A stretch of 64,000 bases of DNA. It comes from Rubrimonas cliftonensis. GTDB taxonomy: Bacteria; Pseudomonadota; Alphaproteobacteria; Rhodobacterales; Rhodobacteraceae. Within the stretch, counting starts at the first letter, position 1; the number at the start of each line of letters is the position of its first letter. Shown one piece after another: positions 25,006-34,282 of this stretch. The notes below the pieces were generated by a model that was not told the DNA's origin, did no database searches, and worked only from the letters and a program-made list of their open reading frames with translations. The stretch is from assembly GCF_900107585.1 (NCBI RefSeq), contig NZ_FNQM01000004.1:62001-126000 (forward strand). Direction: 5' to 3'. A program made the position numbers and the translations under genes.

Positions 25006-27696
25006 ATGTTCGGGCTCATCGCTAGGAAGCTTGTCGGCACCGCCAACGACCGCAAGGTCAAGGGCGCCCGGAAGACGGTGGCGCAGATCAACGCGCTCGA
25101 GCCGGAGATGTCGGCGCTGAGCGACGCCGCGCTGGCCGCCCGGACCGAGGCGTTCCGCGCCCGCGTCGCCGCCGGCGAGAGCCTCGACGCGCTGCTGCCC
25201 GAAGCCTTCGCCGCGGTGCGCGAGGCCGCGAGGCGGGCGCTGGGCCTGCGGCCCTTCGACGTGCAGCTCGTCGGCGGGATCATGCTGCATCAGGGCCGCA
25301 TCGCAGAGATGAAGACCGGCGAGGGCAAGACGCTGGTCGCCACGCTGCCGGTCTATCTCAACGCTCTGACCGGCAGGGGCGTGCATGTCGTCACCGTCAA
25401 CGACTATCTGGCGCGACGCGACGCCGCCTGGATGTCGAAGGTCTATGGTTTTCTTGGTCTGACGACGGGCGTCATCGTTCCCGGTATCGATGACGCCAAC
25501 AGGCGCGAGGCCTATGCCTGCGACGTGACCTATGCGACCAACAACGAACTCGGCTTCGACTATCTGCGCGACAACATGAAGTTCCGGCTCGAGGACATGG
25601 TGCAGCGCGGGCACGCCTACGCCATCGTGGACGAGGTCGACTCGATTCTCGTGGACGAAGCCCGGACGCCGCTCATCATCTCCGGCCCGGCGCAGGATCA
25701 GAGCACGCTCTATGTCGGCGTCGATGCGCTGATGCCGTCGCTGGCCCCCGAGCACTATGAAGTCGACGAGAAGCAGCGCAGCGCCATCCTCACCGAGGAT
25801 GGCAACGAATTCATCGAGGAGAAGTTGCGCGAGGCGGGGTTGGTCAAGGAGGGCGCGACCCTCTACGACCCCGAGAACGTCAGCATCGTGCACCACGTCA
25901 ATCAGGCGCTGCGGGCGCACAAGCTGTTCACGCGTGACAAGGATTACATCGTCAAGAACGGCAAGGTCGTCATCATCGACGAGTTCACCGGCCGCATGAT
26001 GGACGGGCGGCGCTGGGGCGACGGCCTGCACCAGGCGGTGGAGGCGAAGGAGGGCTGCCCGATCCAGCCCGAGAACGTCACCATGGCGTCGATCACCTTC
26101 CAGAACTACTTCCGGCTCTACGACAAGCTCGGCGGCATGACCGGCACGGCGCTGACCGAGGCGGAGGAATTCCACTCGATCTACGGGCTCGACGTGGTCG
26201 AGATACCGACGAACGTGCCGGTGGCGCGCGTCGACGACGACGATCAGGTGTATCGGACGGGCCGCGAGAAGACCCACGCCATCATCGAGGCGATCAAGGA
26301 CGGGCGCCGCCGCGGCCAGCCCATCCTCGTCGGCACGACCTCGATCGAGAAGTCCGAGCAGCTTTCCGAGGCGCTCAAGGCCGCCGGCGTGCCGCACAAG
26401 GTGCTGAACGCGCGGTATCACGAGCAGGAGGCGTTCATCGTCGCGCAGGCCGGGCGGCCCGGCGCGGTGACGATCGCCACGAACATGGCTGGGCGCGGCA
26501 CCGACATCAAGCTCGGCGGCAATGTCGAGATGGCTGTCGCCGAGCAGGTCGGCGAGGAGGCCGATCCCGAGAAGGTCGCCTCGATCACCGCGCGGGTGGA
26601 GGAGGAGACCGAGGCGCTGCGCCAGCAGGCGCTGACCGCCGGCGGCCTCTGGGTGATCGGCACCGAGCGCCACGAGAGCCGGCGCATCGACAACCAGCTC
26701 CGCGGTCGCTCGGGCCGTCAGGGCGACCCGGGGCGCTCGTCGTTCTTCCTGTCGCTGGAGGACGACCTGATGCGCATCTTCGGCGGCGGACGCATGGATT
26801 CCATGCTCCAGCGCCTCGGCCTGGAGGAAGGCGAGGCGATCGTCCATCGCTGGGTGAACAAGGCCATCGAGAAGGCGCAGGGCAAGGTCGAGGCGCGCAA
26901 CTTCGACATCCGCAAGAACCTGCTGAAGTTCGACGACGTCATGAACGACCAGCGCAAGGCGATCTTCGCTCAGCGCCGCGAGATCATGGAGGCGGGCGAC
27001 CTATCCGACACGGTGAAGGACATGCGCCACGACGTGATCGGCGAGCTTGTCGCGCGCCACATCCCCGAGCGCGCCTATGCGGAGCAGTGGGATGCGAAGG
27101 GCCTTCACACCGAGGTCGCCAAGTATTTCGGTCGCGAGCTGCCCATCGAGCAGTGGGCGGCGGAAGAAGGCGTCGATGACGAGACCATCCGCGAGCGGCT
27201 CTACGCCGAGACCGACAAGGCGGCGGCCCAGAAGAACGCCGAAATGGGCTCCGACATCAGCCGCCAGATCGAGAAGGCGGTGCTGCTGCAGACCGTCGAT
27301 ACGATGTGGCGGGAGCATCTCGTCACGCTCGATCATCTCCGATCGGTGATCGGTCTGCGCGGCTATGGGCAGCGCGACCCGCTCAACGAATACAAGTCGG
27401 AGGCGTTCTCGCTGTTCGAGAGCCTGCTGAGCCGGCTGCGCTTCGAGGTGACGGGCCAGCTCAGCCATGTGCGCCTCGCCGCGCCGCCGCCGCCCGCCCA
27501 GCCGCCTGCGCAGGCGATGGCGCCGTCGCAGGAAATGGCGCTGGCGGGCGACATCGTCGGCCAGGCCTCGGCGGACCGTCCGCAGGTCGAGGGCGTGGAC
27601 CCCGCGAACCCCGACACCTGGGGCCGGGTCGGCCGCAACGACGCCTGCCCCTGCGGCTCGGGCAGGAAGTTCAAGCACTGCCACGGGCGGCTCTGA
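25006..27696 (+). CDS. secA: preprotein translocase ATPase SecA
   Basis: 896 residues from ATG 25006 ([19 protein letters not shown], the usual start). DEAD-motor motifs: [13 protein letters not shown] (Walker A), [17 protein letters not shown] (Walker B), [10 protein letters not shown], and [17 protein letters not shown] in the second motor domain. The preprotein crosslinking and helical scaffold regions follow. The C-terminus ends in the SEC-C zinc motif [16 protein letters not shown], which binds SecB and phospholipid. Full length, no defects. Confidence 0.98.
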   Translation: MFGLIARKLVGTANDRKVKGARKTVAQINALEPEMSALSDAALAARTEAFRARVAAGESLDALLPEAFAAVREAARRALGLRPFDVQLVGGIMLHQGRIAEMKTGEGKTLVATLPVYLNALTGRGVHVVTVNDYLARRDAAWMSKVYGFLGLTTGVIVPGIDDANRREAYACDVTYATNNELGFDYLRDNMKFRLEDMVQRGHAYAIVDEVDSILVDEARTPLIISGPAQDQSTLYVGVDALMPSLAPEHYEVDEKQRSAILTEDGNEFIEEKLREAGLVKEGATLYDPENVSIVHHVNQALRAHKLFTRDKDYIVKNGKVVIIDEFTGRMMDGRRWGDGLHQAVEAKEGCPIQPENVTMASITFQNYFRLYDKLGGMTGTALTEAEEFHSIYGLDVVEIPTNVPVARVDDDDQVYRTGREKTHAIIEAIKDGRRRGQPILVGTTSIEKSEQLSEALKAAGVPHKVLNARYHEQEAFIVAQAGRPGAVTIATNMAGRGTDIKLGGNVEMAVAEQVGEEADPEKVASITARVEEETEALRQQALTAGGLWVIGTERHESRRIDNQLRGRSGRQGDPGRSSFFLSLEDDLMRIFGGGRMDSMLQRLGLEEGEAIVHRWVNKAIEKAQGKVEARNFDIRKNLLKFDDVMNDQRKAIFAQRREIMEAGDLSDTVKDMRHDVIGELVARHIPERAYAEQWDAKGLHTEVAKYFGRELPIEQWAAEEGVDDETIRERLYAETDKAAAQKNAEMGSDISRQIEKAVLLQTVDTMWREHLVTLDHLRSVIGLRGYGQRDPLNEYKSEAFSLFESLLSRLRFEVTGQLSHVRLAAPPPPAQPPAQAMAPSQEMALAGDIVGQASADRPQVEGVDPANPDTWGRVGRNDACPCGSGRKFKHCHGRL

Positions 27697-27861
27697 CGGC
27701 GACAGAGTCGCAGCGCGGCTGGGCGCATTGGGGCCCCGCGAAGTCGTCGCGCCGCGACCAATGTTCGGAGCGCCATGGGCGCAACGGGCGGCAAGTCGAG
27801 GCCTAACACGCTCTGGCGTCTGGCCTTTGCGCTGCGTTCGACGCGAGGACAGCGCGAAATG

Positions 27862-27889
27862 CGAAGGGGCGCGAAATCGCCCCTCTTCG
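27862..27889. terminator. hairpin between secA and YegP-like gene
   Basis: GGGGCG (27866-27871) pairs with CGCCCC (27878-27883) across CGAAAT, with partial extension of the stem by flanking GAA/TTC. It lies in the 234-bp gap between convergent secA and the YegP-like gene. Only short T runs flank it, so it is a weak, perhaps bidirectional, terminator. Confidence 0.35.
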
Positions 27890-27930
27890 GCTCGTTTCAG
27901 GCCCTCGGCCGCGCCGTCGCGTCGGCCCGC

Positions 27931-28242
27931 TCAGGGGCTCCAGCCGAAGCGTTCGGCGTTGGCCTCGGCGTCGCGGCGCGCCTTGTAGCCTTCGGAGGCG
28001 GCGCCGACGATCTGGCCGTTGGAGGCCTTGCGCCGCCAGCGCCATTCGCCGCGCTTGTCCTCGTAGAACTCCCACTTGTCCGACGCGTTGGCGCCGCGGT
28101 TCATGTTGGCCTCGCAGTCGGCGCGGTTCTTGTAGCCCTCGCAGGCGGCGCCGACGATCTGGCCGTTGGAGGCCTTGCGCCGCCAGCGCCATTCGCCGCG
28201 CTTGTCCTCGTAGACCTCGAAGCTGTCCTTTTCTCCGGCCAT
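27931..28242 (-). CDS. YegP-like protein with two DUF1508 repeats
   Basis: 103 residues from ATG 28242. It consists of two tandem DUF1508 modules, each with FEVYEDKRGEWRWRRKASNG or WEFYEDKRGEWRWRRKASNG, followed by QIVGAA and EGYK. YegP-type proteins are small cytoplasmic proteins of unknown function. The two modules are 49 codons apart and share a perfectly identical 72-bp stretch. Divergent from the FAD monooxygenase gene. Confidence 0.85.
   Translation of the reverse strand: MAGEKDSFEVYEDKRGEWRWRRKASNGQIVGAACEGYKNRADCEANMNRGANASDKWEFYEDKRGEWRWRRKASNGQIVGAASEGYKARRDAEANAERFGWSP
27996..28067. repeat. 72-bp perfect direct repeat, copy 1
   Basis: Identical base for base to 28143-28214, offset 147 bp. 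Encodes the core of the second DUF1508 module of the YegP-like protein. Confidence 0.9.
28143..28214. repeat. 72-bp perfect direct repeat, copy 2
   Basis: Identical to 27996-28067; encodes the core of the first DUF1508 module. Confidence 0.9.
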
Positions 28243-28342
28243 GCGCCCCTCCCATGACGTTGTTTCCGACGGTCCCAGATTGTGCGCGGCAGGCGCGATG
28301 CGCAACAATACATTGCGGTCAGGCGCAACGGGGAGCGGCGGC

Positions 28343-29530
28343 ATGGCGCGACGGTTGAAGGCGGCGGTGGCCGGCGCGGGGCTGGGCGGCCTGTTCGCGG
28401 CGGCGGCGCTGGCGCGGGCGGGGCTCGACGTGACGGTGTGCGAGGCGGCGCCGGCGCTCGGCGAGGTGGGCGCCGGCATCCAGATCAGCCCCAACGGCGC
28501 GCGGCTTCTGGCGCGGGTGGGGGCGCTGGAGGCCGTCGCGCGACAGTCCGTCGCGCCGGAGGCGGCGGCGATGCGGCGGGGCGAGGACGGCGGGCTGATC
28601 TTCTCGCTGCCGCTCGGCGCCGCGGCGGTCCGGCGCTGGGGCGCGCCTTACCTCCAGGTTCACCGCGCCGACCTGCTGGCCGCGCTGCGCGACGCGGCGG
28701 CGGCGGCGGGCGCACGGCTGCGGCTGGGCGCCCGTGCGACCGGCGCGGCGGACGGCGCGCTGCTGCTGGGGCAGGGCGCCGAGGAGGCCGACGTCGTGCT
28801 CGCGGCGGACGGCGTGCGCTCGACCCTGCGCGCGGCGCTGTTCGGCCCGGTTTCGCCAAGGTTCCTCGGCCATGTCGCATGGCGCGCGACCGTGCCGGCG
28901 GAGGCGGCGCCCGGCTGGGCGAAGCCTGAGGCGACCGTGTGGGCTGGCGCCGGGCGGCATCTCGTGACCTATCCGCTGCGCGCCGGCGCCCTGGTCAACG
29001 TCGTGGCGGTGGTCGAGCGCGCCTCGTGGGAGGGCGATGGGCGCACGGCGGAGAGCTGGTCGGCGCCGGGAGCCCCCGACGAGATGCGCGCGGCCTTCGC
29101 GGGCTGGGCGGCGGCGCCGCTGCTGGCGGCGGTGGAGCGGTGCTTCCTCTGGGGCCTCTTCGACCGGCCGCCGCCGCCCTCATGGAGCAGGGGCCGCACG
29201 GCGCTGCTGGGCGACGCCTGCCACCCGATGCTCCCTTTCATGGCGCAGGGCGCGGTGCAGGCGATCGAGGACGGCGCGGCGCTGGCGCGGCTGCTGCGCG
29301 GGGCGCGGCCCGACGGGGTGGAGGCGGCGCTGGCGGCCTACGAGGCCGCGCGCCGGGGCCGGGCGGAGGCCGTTCAGGCGCGGGCGCGGGCCAATGCGGG
29401 GCTGTTCCACCAGCGGCCGGGCCCGGCGCGCGCGCTGCGCCGGGGCGTTCTGGGCCTCGGGGCGCGGCTTGCGCCCGCTCTCGCGATGGGCCGGCTCGAC
29501 TGGCTCTACGGCCATGTCGAGCCGGCGTGA
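28343..29530 (+). CDS. FAD-dependent monooxygenase, salicylate hydroxylase/UbiH-like
   Basis: 395 residues; ATG 28343 is preceded by GGGGAG eight bases upstream (an earlier ATG at 28298 is in frame). Class A flavoprotein monooxygenase: dinucleotide-binding GAGLGGLFAAAALARAGLDV, middle DG motif VVLAADGVRSTLR, and FAD-binding GDACHPMLPFMAQGAVQAIEDGAAL. Such enzymes hydroxylate aromatic rings using NAD(P)H and oxygen. The GEVGAGIQISPNGARLL segment resembles 3-hydroxybenzoate/salicylate hydroxylases; substrate is not known. It ends 17 bp from the convergent ureC. Confidence 0.85.
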   Translation: MARRLKAAVAGAGLGGLFAAAALARAGLDVTVCEAAPALGEVGAGIQISPNGARLLARVGALEAVARQSVAPEAAAMRRGEDGGLIFSLPLGAAAVRRWGAPYLQVHRADLLAALRDAAAAAGARLRLGARATGAADGALLLGQGAEEADVVLAADGVRSTLRAALFGPVSPRFLGHVAWRATVPAEAAPGWAKPEATVWAGAGRHLVTYPLRAGALVNVVAVVERASWEGDGRTAESWSAPGAPDEMRAAFAGWAAAPLLAAVERCFLWGLFDRPPPPSWSRGRTALLGDACHPMLPFMAQGAVQAIEDGAALARLLRGARPDGVEAALAAYEAARRGRAEAVQARARANAGLFHQRPGPARALRRGVLGLGARLAPALAMGRLDWLYGHVEPA

Positions 29531-29547
29531 GCCGGGGGCGGCGGAGC

Positions 29548-31257
29548 TCAGAACAGGAAATACCGCTGCGCCATCGGCAGCACCTCCGCCGGCTGGCAGG
29601 TCAGCAGTTCGCCGTCGGCGCGCACCTCGTAGGTCTCGGGGTGGACCTCGATCTTCGGGGTGGCGGCGTTCAGCTTCATCGCGGCCTTGCCGATGCCGCC
29701 GCGGGTGTTCTTCACCGCCACCACGTCTTTCGCGAGACCCAGCGCCCGGCCGACGCCCGCCTCCGCAGCCGCGGCGGAGACGAAGGTGACGGGGCCACGC
29801 TCGACGGCGCGGCCATAGGCGCCGAACATCGGCCTTGTATAGACCGGCTGCGGCGTCGGGATCGAGGCGTTGGGGTCGCCCATCTGCGCCGCCGCGATCG
29901 TGCCGCCGACCAGCACCATCTCGGGCTTCACGCCGAAGAAGGCGGGGTCCCACAGCACCAGATCGGCGCGCTTGCCGACCTCGACCGAGCCGATCTCGTG
30001 GCTCATGCCATGCGCGATGGCGGGGTTGATCGTGTATTTCGCGATGTAGCGCCGCACGCGGAAATTGTCGTTGTCGCCCGTCTCCTCCGGCAGTCGCCCG
30101 CGCTGCACCTTCATCTTGTGCGCCGTCTGCCAGGTGCGGATCGCCACCTCGCCCACGCGCCCCATCGCCTGGCTGTCGCTGGCGATGATCGAGAACGCGC
30201 CGATGTCGTGCAAAATATCCTCCGCCGCGATGGTCTCGCGCCGGATGCGGCTTTCCGCGAAGGCCACGTCCTCGGGGATCGAGCGGTCGAGGTGGTGGCA
30301 CACCATCAGCATGTCGAGATGCTCGTCGATGGTGTTCACCGTGAAGGGCCGCGTGGGGTTGGTGGAGGACGGGATGACGTTCGCCTCGCCGCACACCCTG
30401 ATGATGTCGGGCGCATGGCCCCCGCCGGCGCCCTCGGTGTGGAAGGCGTGGATGGTGCGGCCCTTGATCGCCGCCAGCGTGTTCTCCACGAAGCCCGACT
30501 CGTTGAGCGTGTCGGTGTGGATCATCACCTGCACGTCCATCGCGTCGGCCACGCTCAGGCAGCAGTCGATGGCCGCCGGCGTCGTGCCCCAGTCCTCGTG
30601 CAGCTTGAGCGCGCAGGCGCCGGCGAACACCATCTCCTCCAGCGCCGCCGGCAGGCTGGCGTTGCCCTTGCCCGACAGTGCGAGGTTGATCGGGAAGGCG
30701 TCGAACGCCTGCAGCATCCGCCCGATGTGCCAGGCCCCCGGCGTGCAGGTGGTGGCGAGCGTGCCGTGCGCGGGGCCGGTGCCGCCGCCCAGCATCGTCG
30801 TCATGCCGCTCGCCAGCGCGTCCTCGATCTGCTGCGGGCAGATGAAGTGGATGTGGCTGTCGAAGCCGCCCGCGGTGAGGATGCGCCCCTCGCCGGCGAT
30901 GGCCTCGGTGCCCGGCCCCACGACGATGTCGACGCCCGGCTGCGTGTCGGGGTTGCCCGCCTTGCCGATGGCGACGATCCGCCCGTCGCGCAGGCCGACA
31001 TCGGCCTTGTAGACCCCGGTCCAGTCAACGATCAGTGCGTTGGTGATCACGGTGTCGACCGTGCCGGCGGCGCGCGGGTGCTGGCTCTGCCCCATCCCGT
31101 CTCGGATCACCTTGCCGCCGCCGAATTTCACCTCCTCGCCATAGGTGGTGAGGTCGCGCTCCACCTCGATGAACAGGTCGGTGTCGGCCAGCCGCACCCG
31201 GTCCCCGGTCGTGGGGCCGAACATGGCGGCGTAGTCGTGGCGGGGGATGCGGGCCAT
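29548..31257 (-). CDS. ureC: urease subunit alpha
   Basis: 569 residues, normal length. Binuclear nickel amidohydrolase that hydrolyses urea to ammonia and carbamate. Key features: [13 protein letters not shown] (HxH nickel ligands), [11 protein letters not shown] with the carbamylated lysine at about residue 218, [12 protein letters not shown], and the mobile flap region [20 protein letters not shown]. Last urease gene on this strand; the accessory genes ureE, ureF and ureG that usually follow are not in the window. Sixteen bases separate it from the GNAT gene upstream. Confidence 0.97.
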   Translation of the reverse strand: MARIPRHDYAAMFGPTTGDRVRLADTDLFIEVERDLTTYGEEVKFGGGKVIRDGMGQSQHPRAAGTVDTVITNALIVDWTGVYKADVGLRDGRIVAIGKAGNPDTQPGVDIVVGPGTEAIAGEGRILTAGGFDSHIHFICPQQIEDALASGMTTMLGGGTGPAHGTLATTCTPGAWHIGRMLQAFDAFPINLALSGKGNASLPAALEEMVFAGACALKLHEDWGTTPAAIDCCLSVADAMDVQVMIHTDTLNESGFVENTLAAIKGRTIHAFHTEGAGGGHAPDIIRVCGEANVIPSSTNPTRPFTVNTIDEHLDMLMVCHHLDRSIPEDVAFAESRIRRETIAAEDILHDIGAFSIIASDSQAMGRVGEVAIRTWQTAHKMKVQRGRLPEETGDNDNFRVRRYIAKYTINPAIAHGMSHEIGSVEVGKRADLVLWDPAFFGVKPEMVLVGGTIAAAQMGDPNASIPTPQPVYTRPMFGAYGRAVERGPVTFVSAAAAEAGVGRALGLAKDVVAVKNTRGGIGKAAMKLNAATPKIEVHPETYEVRADGELLTCQPAEVLPMAQRYFLF

Positions 31258-31273
31258 GGGCGTCTCCGGAAGC

Positions 31274-31831
31274 TCAGGGGGCGGGGGCCGAGGGGGCGAG
31301 CGAAGGCAGGCTCAGTTTCATGTCTATGGCCCGCGCGCCTGCCGGGCTCGGCGGAGCGTGGCGGTCGTGCGCGAAGCCGAGCGAGCGGTAGAGCGGCAGC
31401 GCCTCGTCGTGGCGGTCGAGCGCGCTGAGGCGCATCTCGTCGTAGCCGAGCCGCGCGGCCTCCGCGATCAGCGCGGCGCACAGCACCCGCCCGACGCCGA
31501 GCCTGCGCGCCGACGGCGTGACGAACATGCGGTTCATCTCGCAGGCCCGCCCCGCCGCCGGCGCCGTGGAGGGCTTCAGCATCACGATGCCTATGGCCAA
31601 TCCGTCACGGGTCGCGAGCATGCACTCGCCCGCCGGCGGGTTGAACCAGCGCGGGAACTCGGCGAGCATTTCCGCGAAGCGCTGGTCCTTGAGATAGGCC
31701 GCGATCTCCTCGCGCATCTCTGGGTAGCGGTGGTTCAGGAAGTCCACGAACTCCCAGGCCAGACGAGTCGCGGCGGCGATGTCGTCGGCGCCGCGGGCCG
31801 GCCGCACCGCGATCGCCGCCTCGCCCGTCAC
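31274..31831 (-). CDS. GNAT family N-acetyltransferase in the urease operon
   Basis: 185 residues from a GTG that overlaps the ureB stop (GTGA). GNAT fold: acetyl-CoA binding motif [23 protein letters not shown] and the late [20 protein letters not shown] helix-strand. An N-terminal part [23 protein letters not shown] is atypical and may fix the substrate. Location between ureB and ureC, tightly coupled on both sides, means it is co-expressed with urease; the target could be a small amine or a protein. Function unknown. Confidence 0.8.
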   Translation of the reverse strand: MTGEAAIAVRPARGADDIAAATRLAWEFVDFLNHRYPEMREEIAAYLKDQRFAEMLAEFPRWFNPPAGECMLATRDGLAIGIVMLKPSTAPAAGRACEMNRMFVTPSARRLGVGRVLCAALIAEAARLGYDEMRLSALDRHDEALPLYRSLGFAHDRHAPPSPAGARAIDMKLSLPSLAPSAPAP

Positions 31832-32133
31832 AGCGCCCCCATCACTTTCTGATTGAAACCGAACACCTTGCGGTCGCCGCCGTAGGGAACCAGCGTCACC
31901 TCGCGGCGCTGGCCGGGCTCGAAGCGCACCGCCGTGCCGGCGGCGATGTCCAGCCGCATGCCGCGCGCGGCCTCGCGGTCGAAGCTGAGCGCGGGGTTGG
32001 TCTCGGCGAAATGGTAGTGGCTGCCGACCTGCACCGGGCGGTCGCCGGTGTTGGCGACCTCCAGCGTCACGGTCGGCTGGCCGGCGTTCAGCTCGATGTC
32101 GCCTTCCGCGACGATCACCTCGCCGGGGATCAT
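31828..32133 (-). CDS. ureB: urease subunit beta
   Basis: 101 residues, usual size. [18 protein letters not shown] at the start, [18 protein letters not shown] and [19 protein letters not shown] in the middle, [10 protein letters not shown] at the end are all standard UreB blocks. Structural beta chain of the (UreABC)3 complex. Its ATG overlaps the stop of the small His-rich ORF, and its stop overlaps the GNAT start. Confidence 0.96.
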   Translation of the reverse strand: MIPGEVIVAEGDIELNAGQPTVTLEVANTGDRPVQVGSHYHFAETNPALSFDREAARGMRLDIAAGTAVRFEPGQRREVTLVPYGGDRKVFGFNQKVMGAL

Positions 32134-32291
32134 CGCGCCCGCCGCAGAACGACCCAGGCGACCGCCGCCGCGGCCAGCGCCAGCGCGACGCCCTCGGCCC
32201 CGTGCGGATGCAGGTGGCCCGCCGGCCCGTCATGGGCGACGGCGAGGGCGGGCGCGAGCGCGAGCAGCGCCGCCGGAAGCATGATGATCAT
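32130..32291 (-). CDS. 53-residue His-rich membrane peptide in the urease operon
   Basis: Too small for most gene callers but well supported. [20 protein letters not shown] is signal-like, then [11 protein letters not shown] gives four more histidines within a dozen residues, and a second hydrophobic segment [19 protein letters not shown] ends with positive charges. The ribosome site TAAGGAG includes the stop codon of the preceding hydrolase gene, and its own stop overlaps the ureB ATG, so it is coupled on both sides. The AHxGxxGH pattern recalls the periplasmic N-terminus of HupE/UreJ nickel permeases, suggesting a metal-related role. That function is inference. Confidence 0.7.
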   Translation of the reverse strand: MIIMLPAALLALAPALAVAHDGPAGHLHPHGAEGVALALAAAAVAWVVLRRAR

Positions 32292-32303
32292 CGAAAACTC
32301 TCC

Positions 32304-32882
32304 TTACTGCTGCGCGCCGCCCTGTCGCGGCCCGCTTCCCGTCTGCTCCAGCGCCGCCTCAAGCGCGGCCGATGCCTTCTCGAATTCGGCTTCCAGACCG
32401 GGCGAGACGCCCTGGCACGCCGCCGCGATCGCCCGCGCGCCGTCGAGATAGACGCGGTTGCGCGCGCGATTCTTGGCCGCCGGCATCTGCGCGAGATCGG
32501 CGACGTTCGAGGTCTGGTCGGCCAGCTTCACCAGCCGCGCCGACGCCGACGCCCCGCGGATATGCGCCGCCTGCAGCGCCTTGCGCTCGGCCAGCGGCAG
32601 CGCCTCCCACCCCTCCCGGTCGGTCAGCTCATCGACGACGCCGGCGACCTCGGCGCCGAACCGCTCGGCGAGCCCCGCCACCGTGGCGTCCGTGTCCTCC
32701 ACCATGTCGTGCAGCACCGCCGCGAGCACCGCCTCAGGCGACCCGCCATGGCGCGCCACCAGCGCCGCCACGTCGCAGGGGTGGTTGATGTACGGAATGT
32801 CGCCCGGCCCCTTGCGCGTCTGACCGGCATGGCCGTGCGCCGCCAGCGCATAGGCGTCAGCGATGCGGACGAGGTCGATCAT
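32304..32882 (-). CDS. MESH1-like HD-domain hydrolase (small alarmone hydrolase family) in the urease operon
   Basis: 192 residues. RelA/SpoT-type HD hydrolase domain only: H16, R23 and K24 in HAGQTRKGPGDIPYINHP, HD dyad H58-D59 in VLHDMVEDTD, and KLADQTSN with D122 and N126 match the manganese and nucleotide-pocket motifs of MESH1 and SpoT hydrolase domains. MESH1 removes the 3' pyrophosphate of (p)ppGpp or the 2' phosphate of NADPH. There is no synthetase domain. The ATG overlaps the ureA stop (TGATG) and its stop lies in the ribosome site of the small His-rich gene, so it belongs to the urease operon. Confidence 0.82.
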   Translation of the reverse strand: MIDLVRIADAYALAAHGHAGQTRKGPGDIPYINHPCDVAALVARHGGSPEAVLAAVLHDMVEDTDATVAGLAERFGAEVAGVVDELTDREGWEALPLAERKALQAAHIRGASASARLVKLADQTSNVADLAQMPAAKNRARNRVYLDGARAIAAACQGVSPGLEAEFEKASAALEAALEQTGSGPRQGGAQQ

Positions 32883-33184
32883 CAGCGGATCGGGTGGTGG
32901 ACGGTGACGAGCTTGGTGCCGTCGGGGAAGGTCGCCTCCACCTGAACGTCGTGGATCATCTCCGACACGCCCTCCATGACCTGCGCGCGCGACACGACGC
33001 CGGCGCCGGCGGCCATGAGGTCGGAGACGGTGCGCCCGTCGCGCGCGCCCTCCACCACGAAATCGGTGATCAGCGCGATGGCCTCGGGGTGATTGAGCTT
33101 CACGCCGCGGGCGAGCCGGCGCCGCGCCACCTCCGCGGCCATGGAGACCAGCAGCTTGTCCTTTTCGCGGGGGGTCAGCTTCAT
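32882..33184 (-). CDS. ureA: urease subunit gamma
   Basis: 100 residues. [78 protein letters not shown] are the standard UreA blocks; full length. Structural gamma chain. It follows ureD by 28 bp and overlaps the HD hydrolase gene by one base. Confidence 0.97.
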   Translation of the reverse strand: MKLTPREKDKLLVSMAAEVARRRLARGVKLNHPEAIALITDFVVEGARDGRTVSDLMAAGAGVVSRAQVMEGVSEMIHDVQVEATFPDGTKLVTVHHPIR

Positions 33185-33212
33185 CGTCGGTCCTCGGGGT
33201 CGGGCATGGGGA

Positions 33213-34199
33213 TCAGAGACGCCAGACGCGCGGCGGCGCGGCGTCCCGCAGGGCGTGGATCAGGGGCATGAGCGCGGCGCGAAGGGCGCAGGCGTCCGGC
33301 GCCAGCAGGCGGGCGACGAGCATCCCGCGCCACGCGCTCGCGCCGCCGGAAGGGACGGGGGGCGGGGCCGGGCACGGCGCGCCGCCGCGGCCGGCGTCGA
33401 GGCCGTTGAGCGCGCGGCCCGCGTCGCCCAGCGCCGCGCGGGCGGCGCCGAGCCGGTCCTCCGCGTCCGGCGCGACGTAGAGCACGGTGGCGGCGGCGCG
33501 GGCGCCGGCCCAGCAGCCGGGCCCGTCGAGCGAGACGGCGGGCGCCGCGCCGTCGAGCCGCAGCGCGTCGGCGAAGATCAGCCGCCCGTCGCGGCGCACC
33601 CGCCAGACGTCGCGCAGCCGCGCCCGCGGCGCCGTCTCGCCCATCGCCAGCCTGCCGAGCGCGACTTGCTCGACCATCAGCAGCCGCGCGTCGGCGGCCA
33701 TGACCACCTCGTAGCGCCGCGCGAGGTCGGCCCCGTCGAAGAGGATCGTCTCCTGCGGCAGCCAGTCGAGTCGGGCGCCTGGGCCCAGGCGCAAGGTCGC
33801 GTCGACGCGGCCGGTCTCGCCGGTCTGCGCGCGGTAGGCGCGCTCGGCGGCCTGGGTGCTGACGGTCAGGAAGGCGCCGGCCTCGGCCTCGGCCTCCCAT
33901 GCGAAGATGTCGCCGCCGGTCACGCCGCCGGCGGTGTTGAGCAGCACCGCCTCCAGCCGCCCCGGCACGGCCGGCAGCATGCAGCGCGCCGAACCCTGCT
34001 GCTCAAGCCGCCCCACGCGGCTCGCCCCGTCCCGCAGCCGCCCCGACACCGCGGCCCGGCCGCGCGCGCGCGGCTGATCGCCCGGCGCGAAGGCGGCGAG
34101 CCCGTCCGGCGCGCGGCGGCCGGCCTCGCCGCTGTCTGCGGCGGGGCGGTCGGGTGGGCGGCGGTCGAGGTCTGCGGGATGGACGGGCGCGATCAACAT
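33213..34199 (-). CDS. ureD: urease accessory protein UreD (UreH)
   Basis: 328 residues from ATG 34199; the frame continues far upstream antisense-like through rmuC but without coding character. Typical UreD pieces are [56 protein letters not shown] and [16 protein letters not shown]. UreD scaffolds UreF and UreG on apo-urease for nickel delivery. The first 50 residues, rich in Pro, Arg and Ala, are an extension not typical of the family core. First gene of the urease cluster. Confidence 0.92.
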   Translation of the reverse strand: MLIAPVHPADLDRRPPDRPAADSGEAGRRAPDGLAAFAPGDQPRARGRAAVSGRLRDGASRVGRLEQQGSARCMLPAVPGRLEAVLLNTAGGVTGGDIFAWEAEAEAGAFLTVSTQAAERAYRAQTGETGRVDATLRLGPGARLDWLPQETILFDGADLARRYEVVMAADARLLMVEQVALGRLAMGETAPRARLRDVWRVRRDGRLIFADALRLDGAAPAVSLDGPGCWAGARAAATVLYVAPDAEDRLGAARAALGDAGRALNGLDAGRGGAPCPAPPPVPSGGASAWRGMLVARLLAPDACALRAALMPLIHALRDAAPPRVWRL

Positions 34200-34282
34200 G
34201 GGACCGACGCTAGAACCCCGCCGCGCCGCTTGCGAGAGGCTTGGGGCGCGACCATCGTCGCATCCAGCGCGTTGCCTTGTTC

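Noticed and set aside
24655-26847. 730-codon minus-strand open frame opposite secA
   Set aside because: No family features; secA is intact on the other strand.
27996-28214. CRISPR-like repeat
   Set aside because: Only two copies, inside a coding gene with two DUF1508 modules; no spacer array.
28939-31428. 829-codon plus-strand open frame opposite ureC
   Set aside because: Composition of a shadow frame; both the monooxygenase and ureC are clearly coding in other frames.
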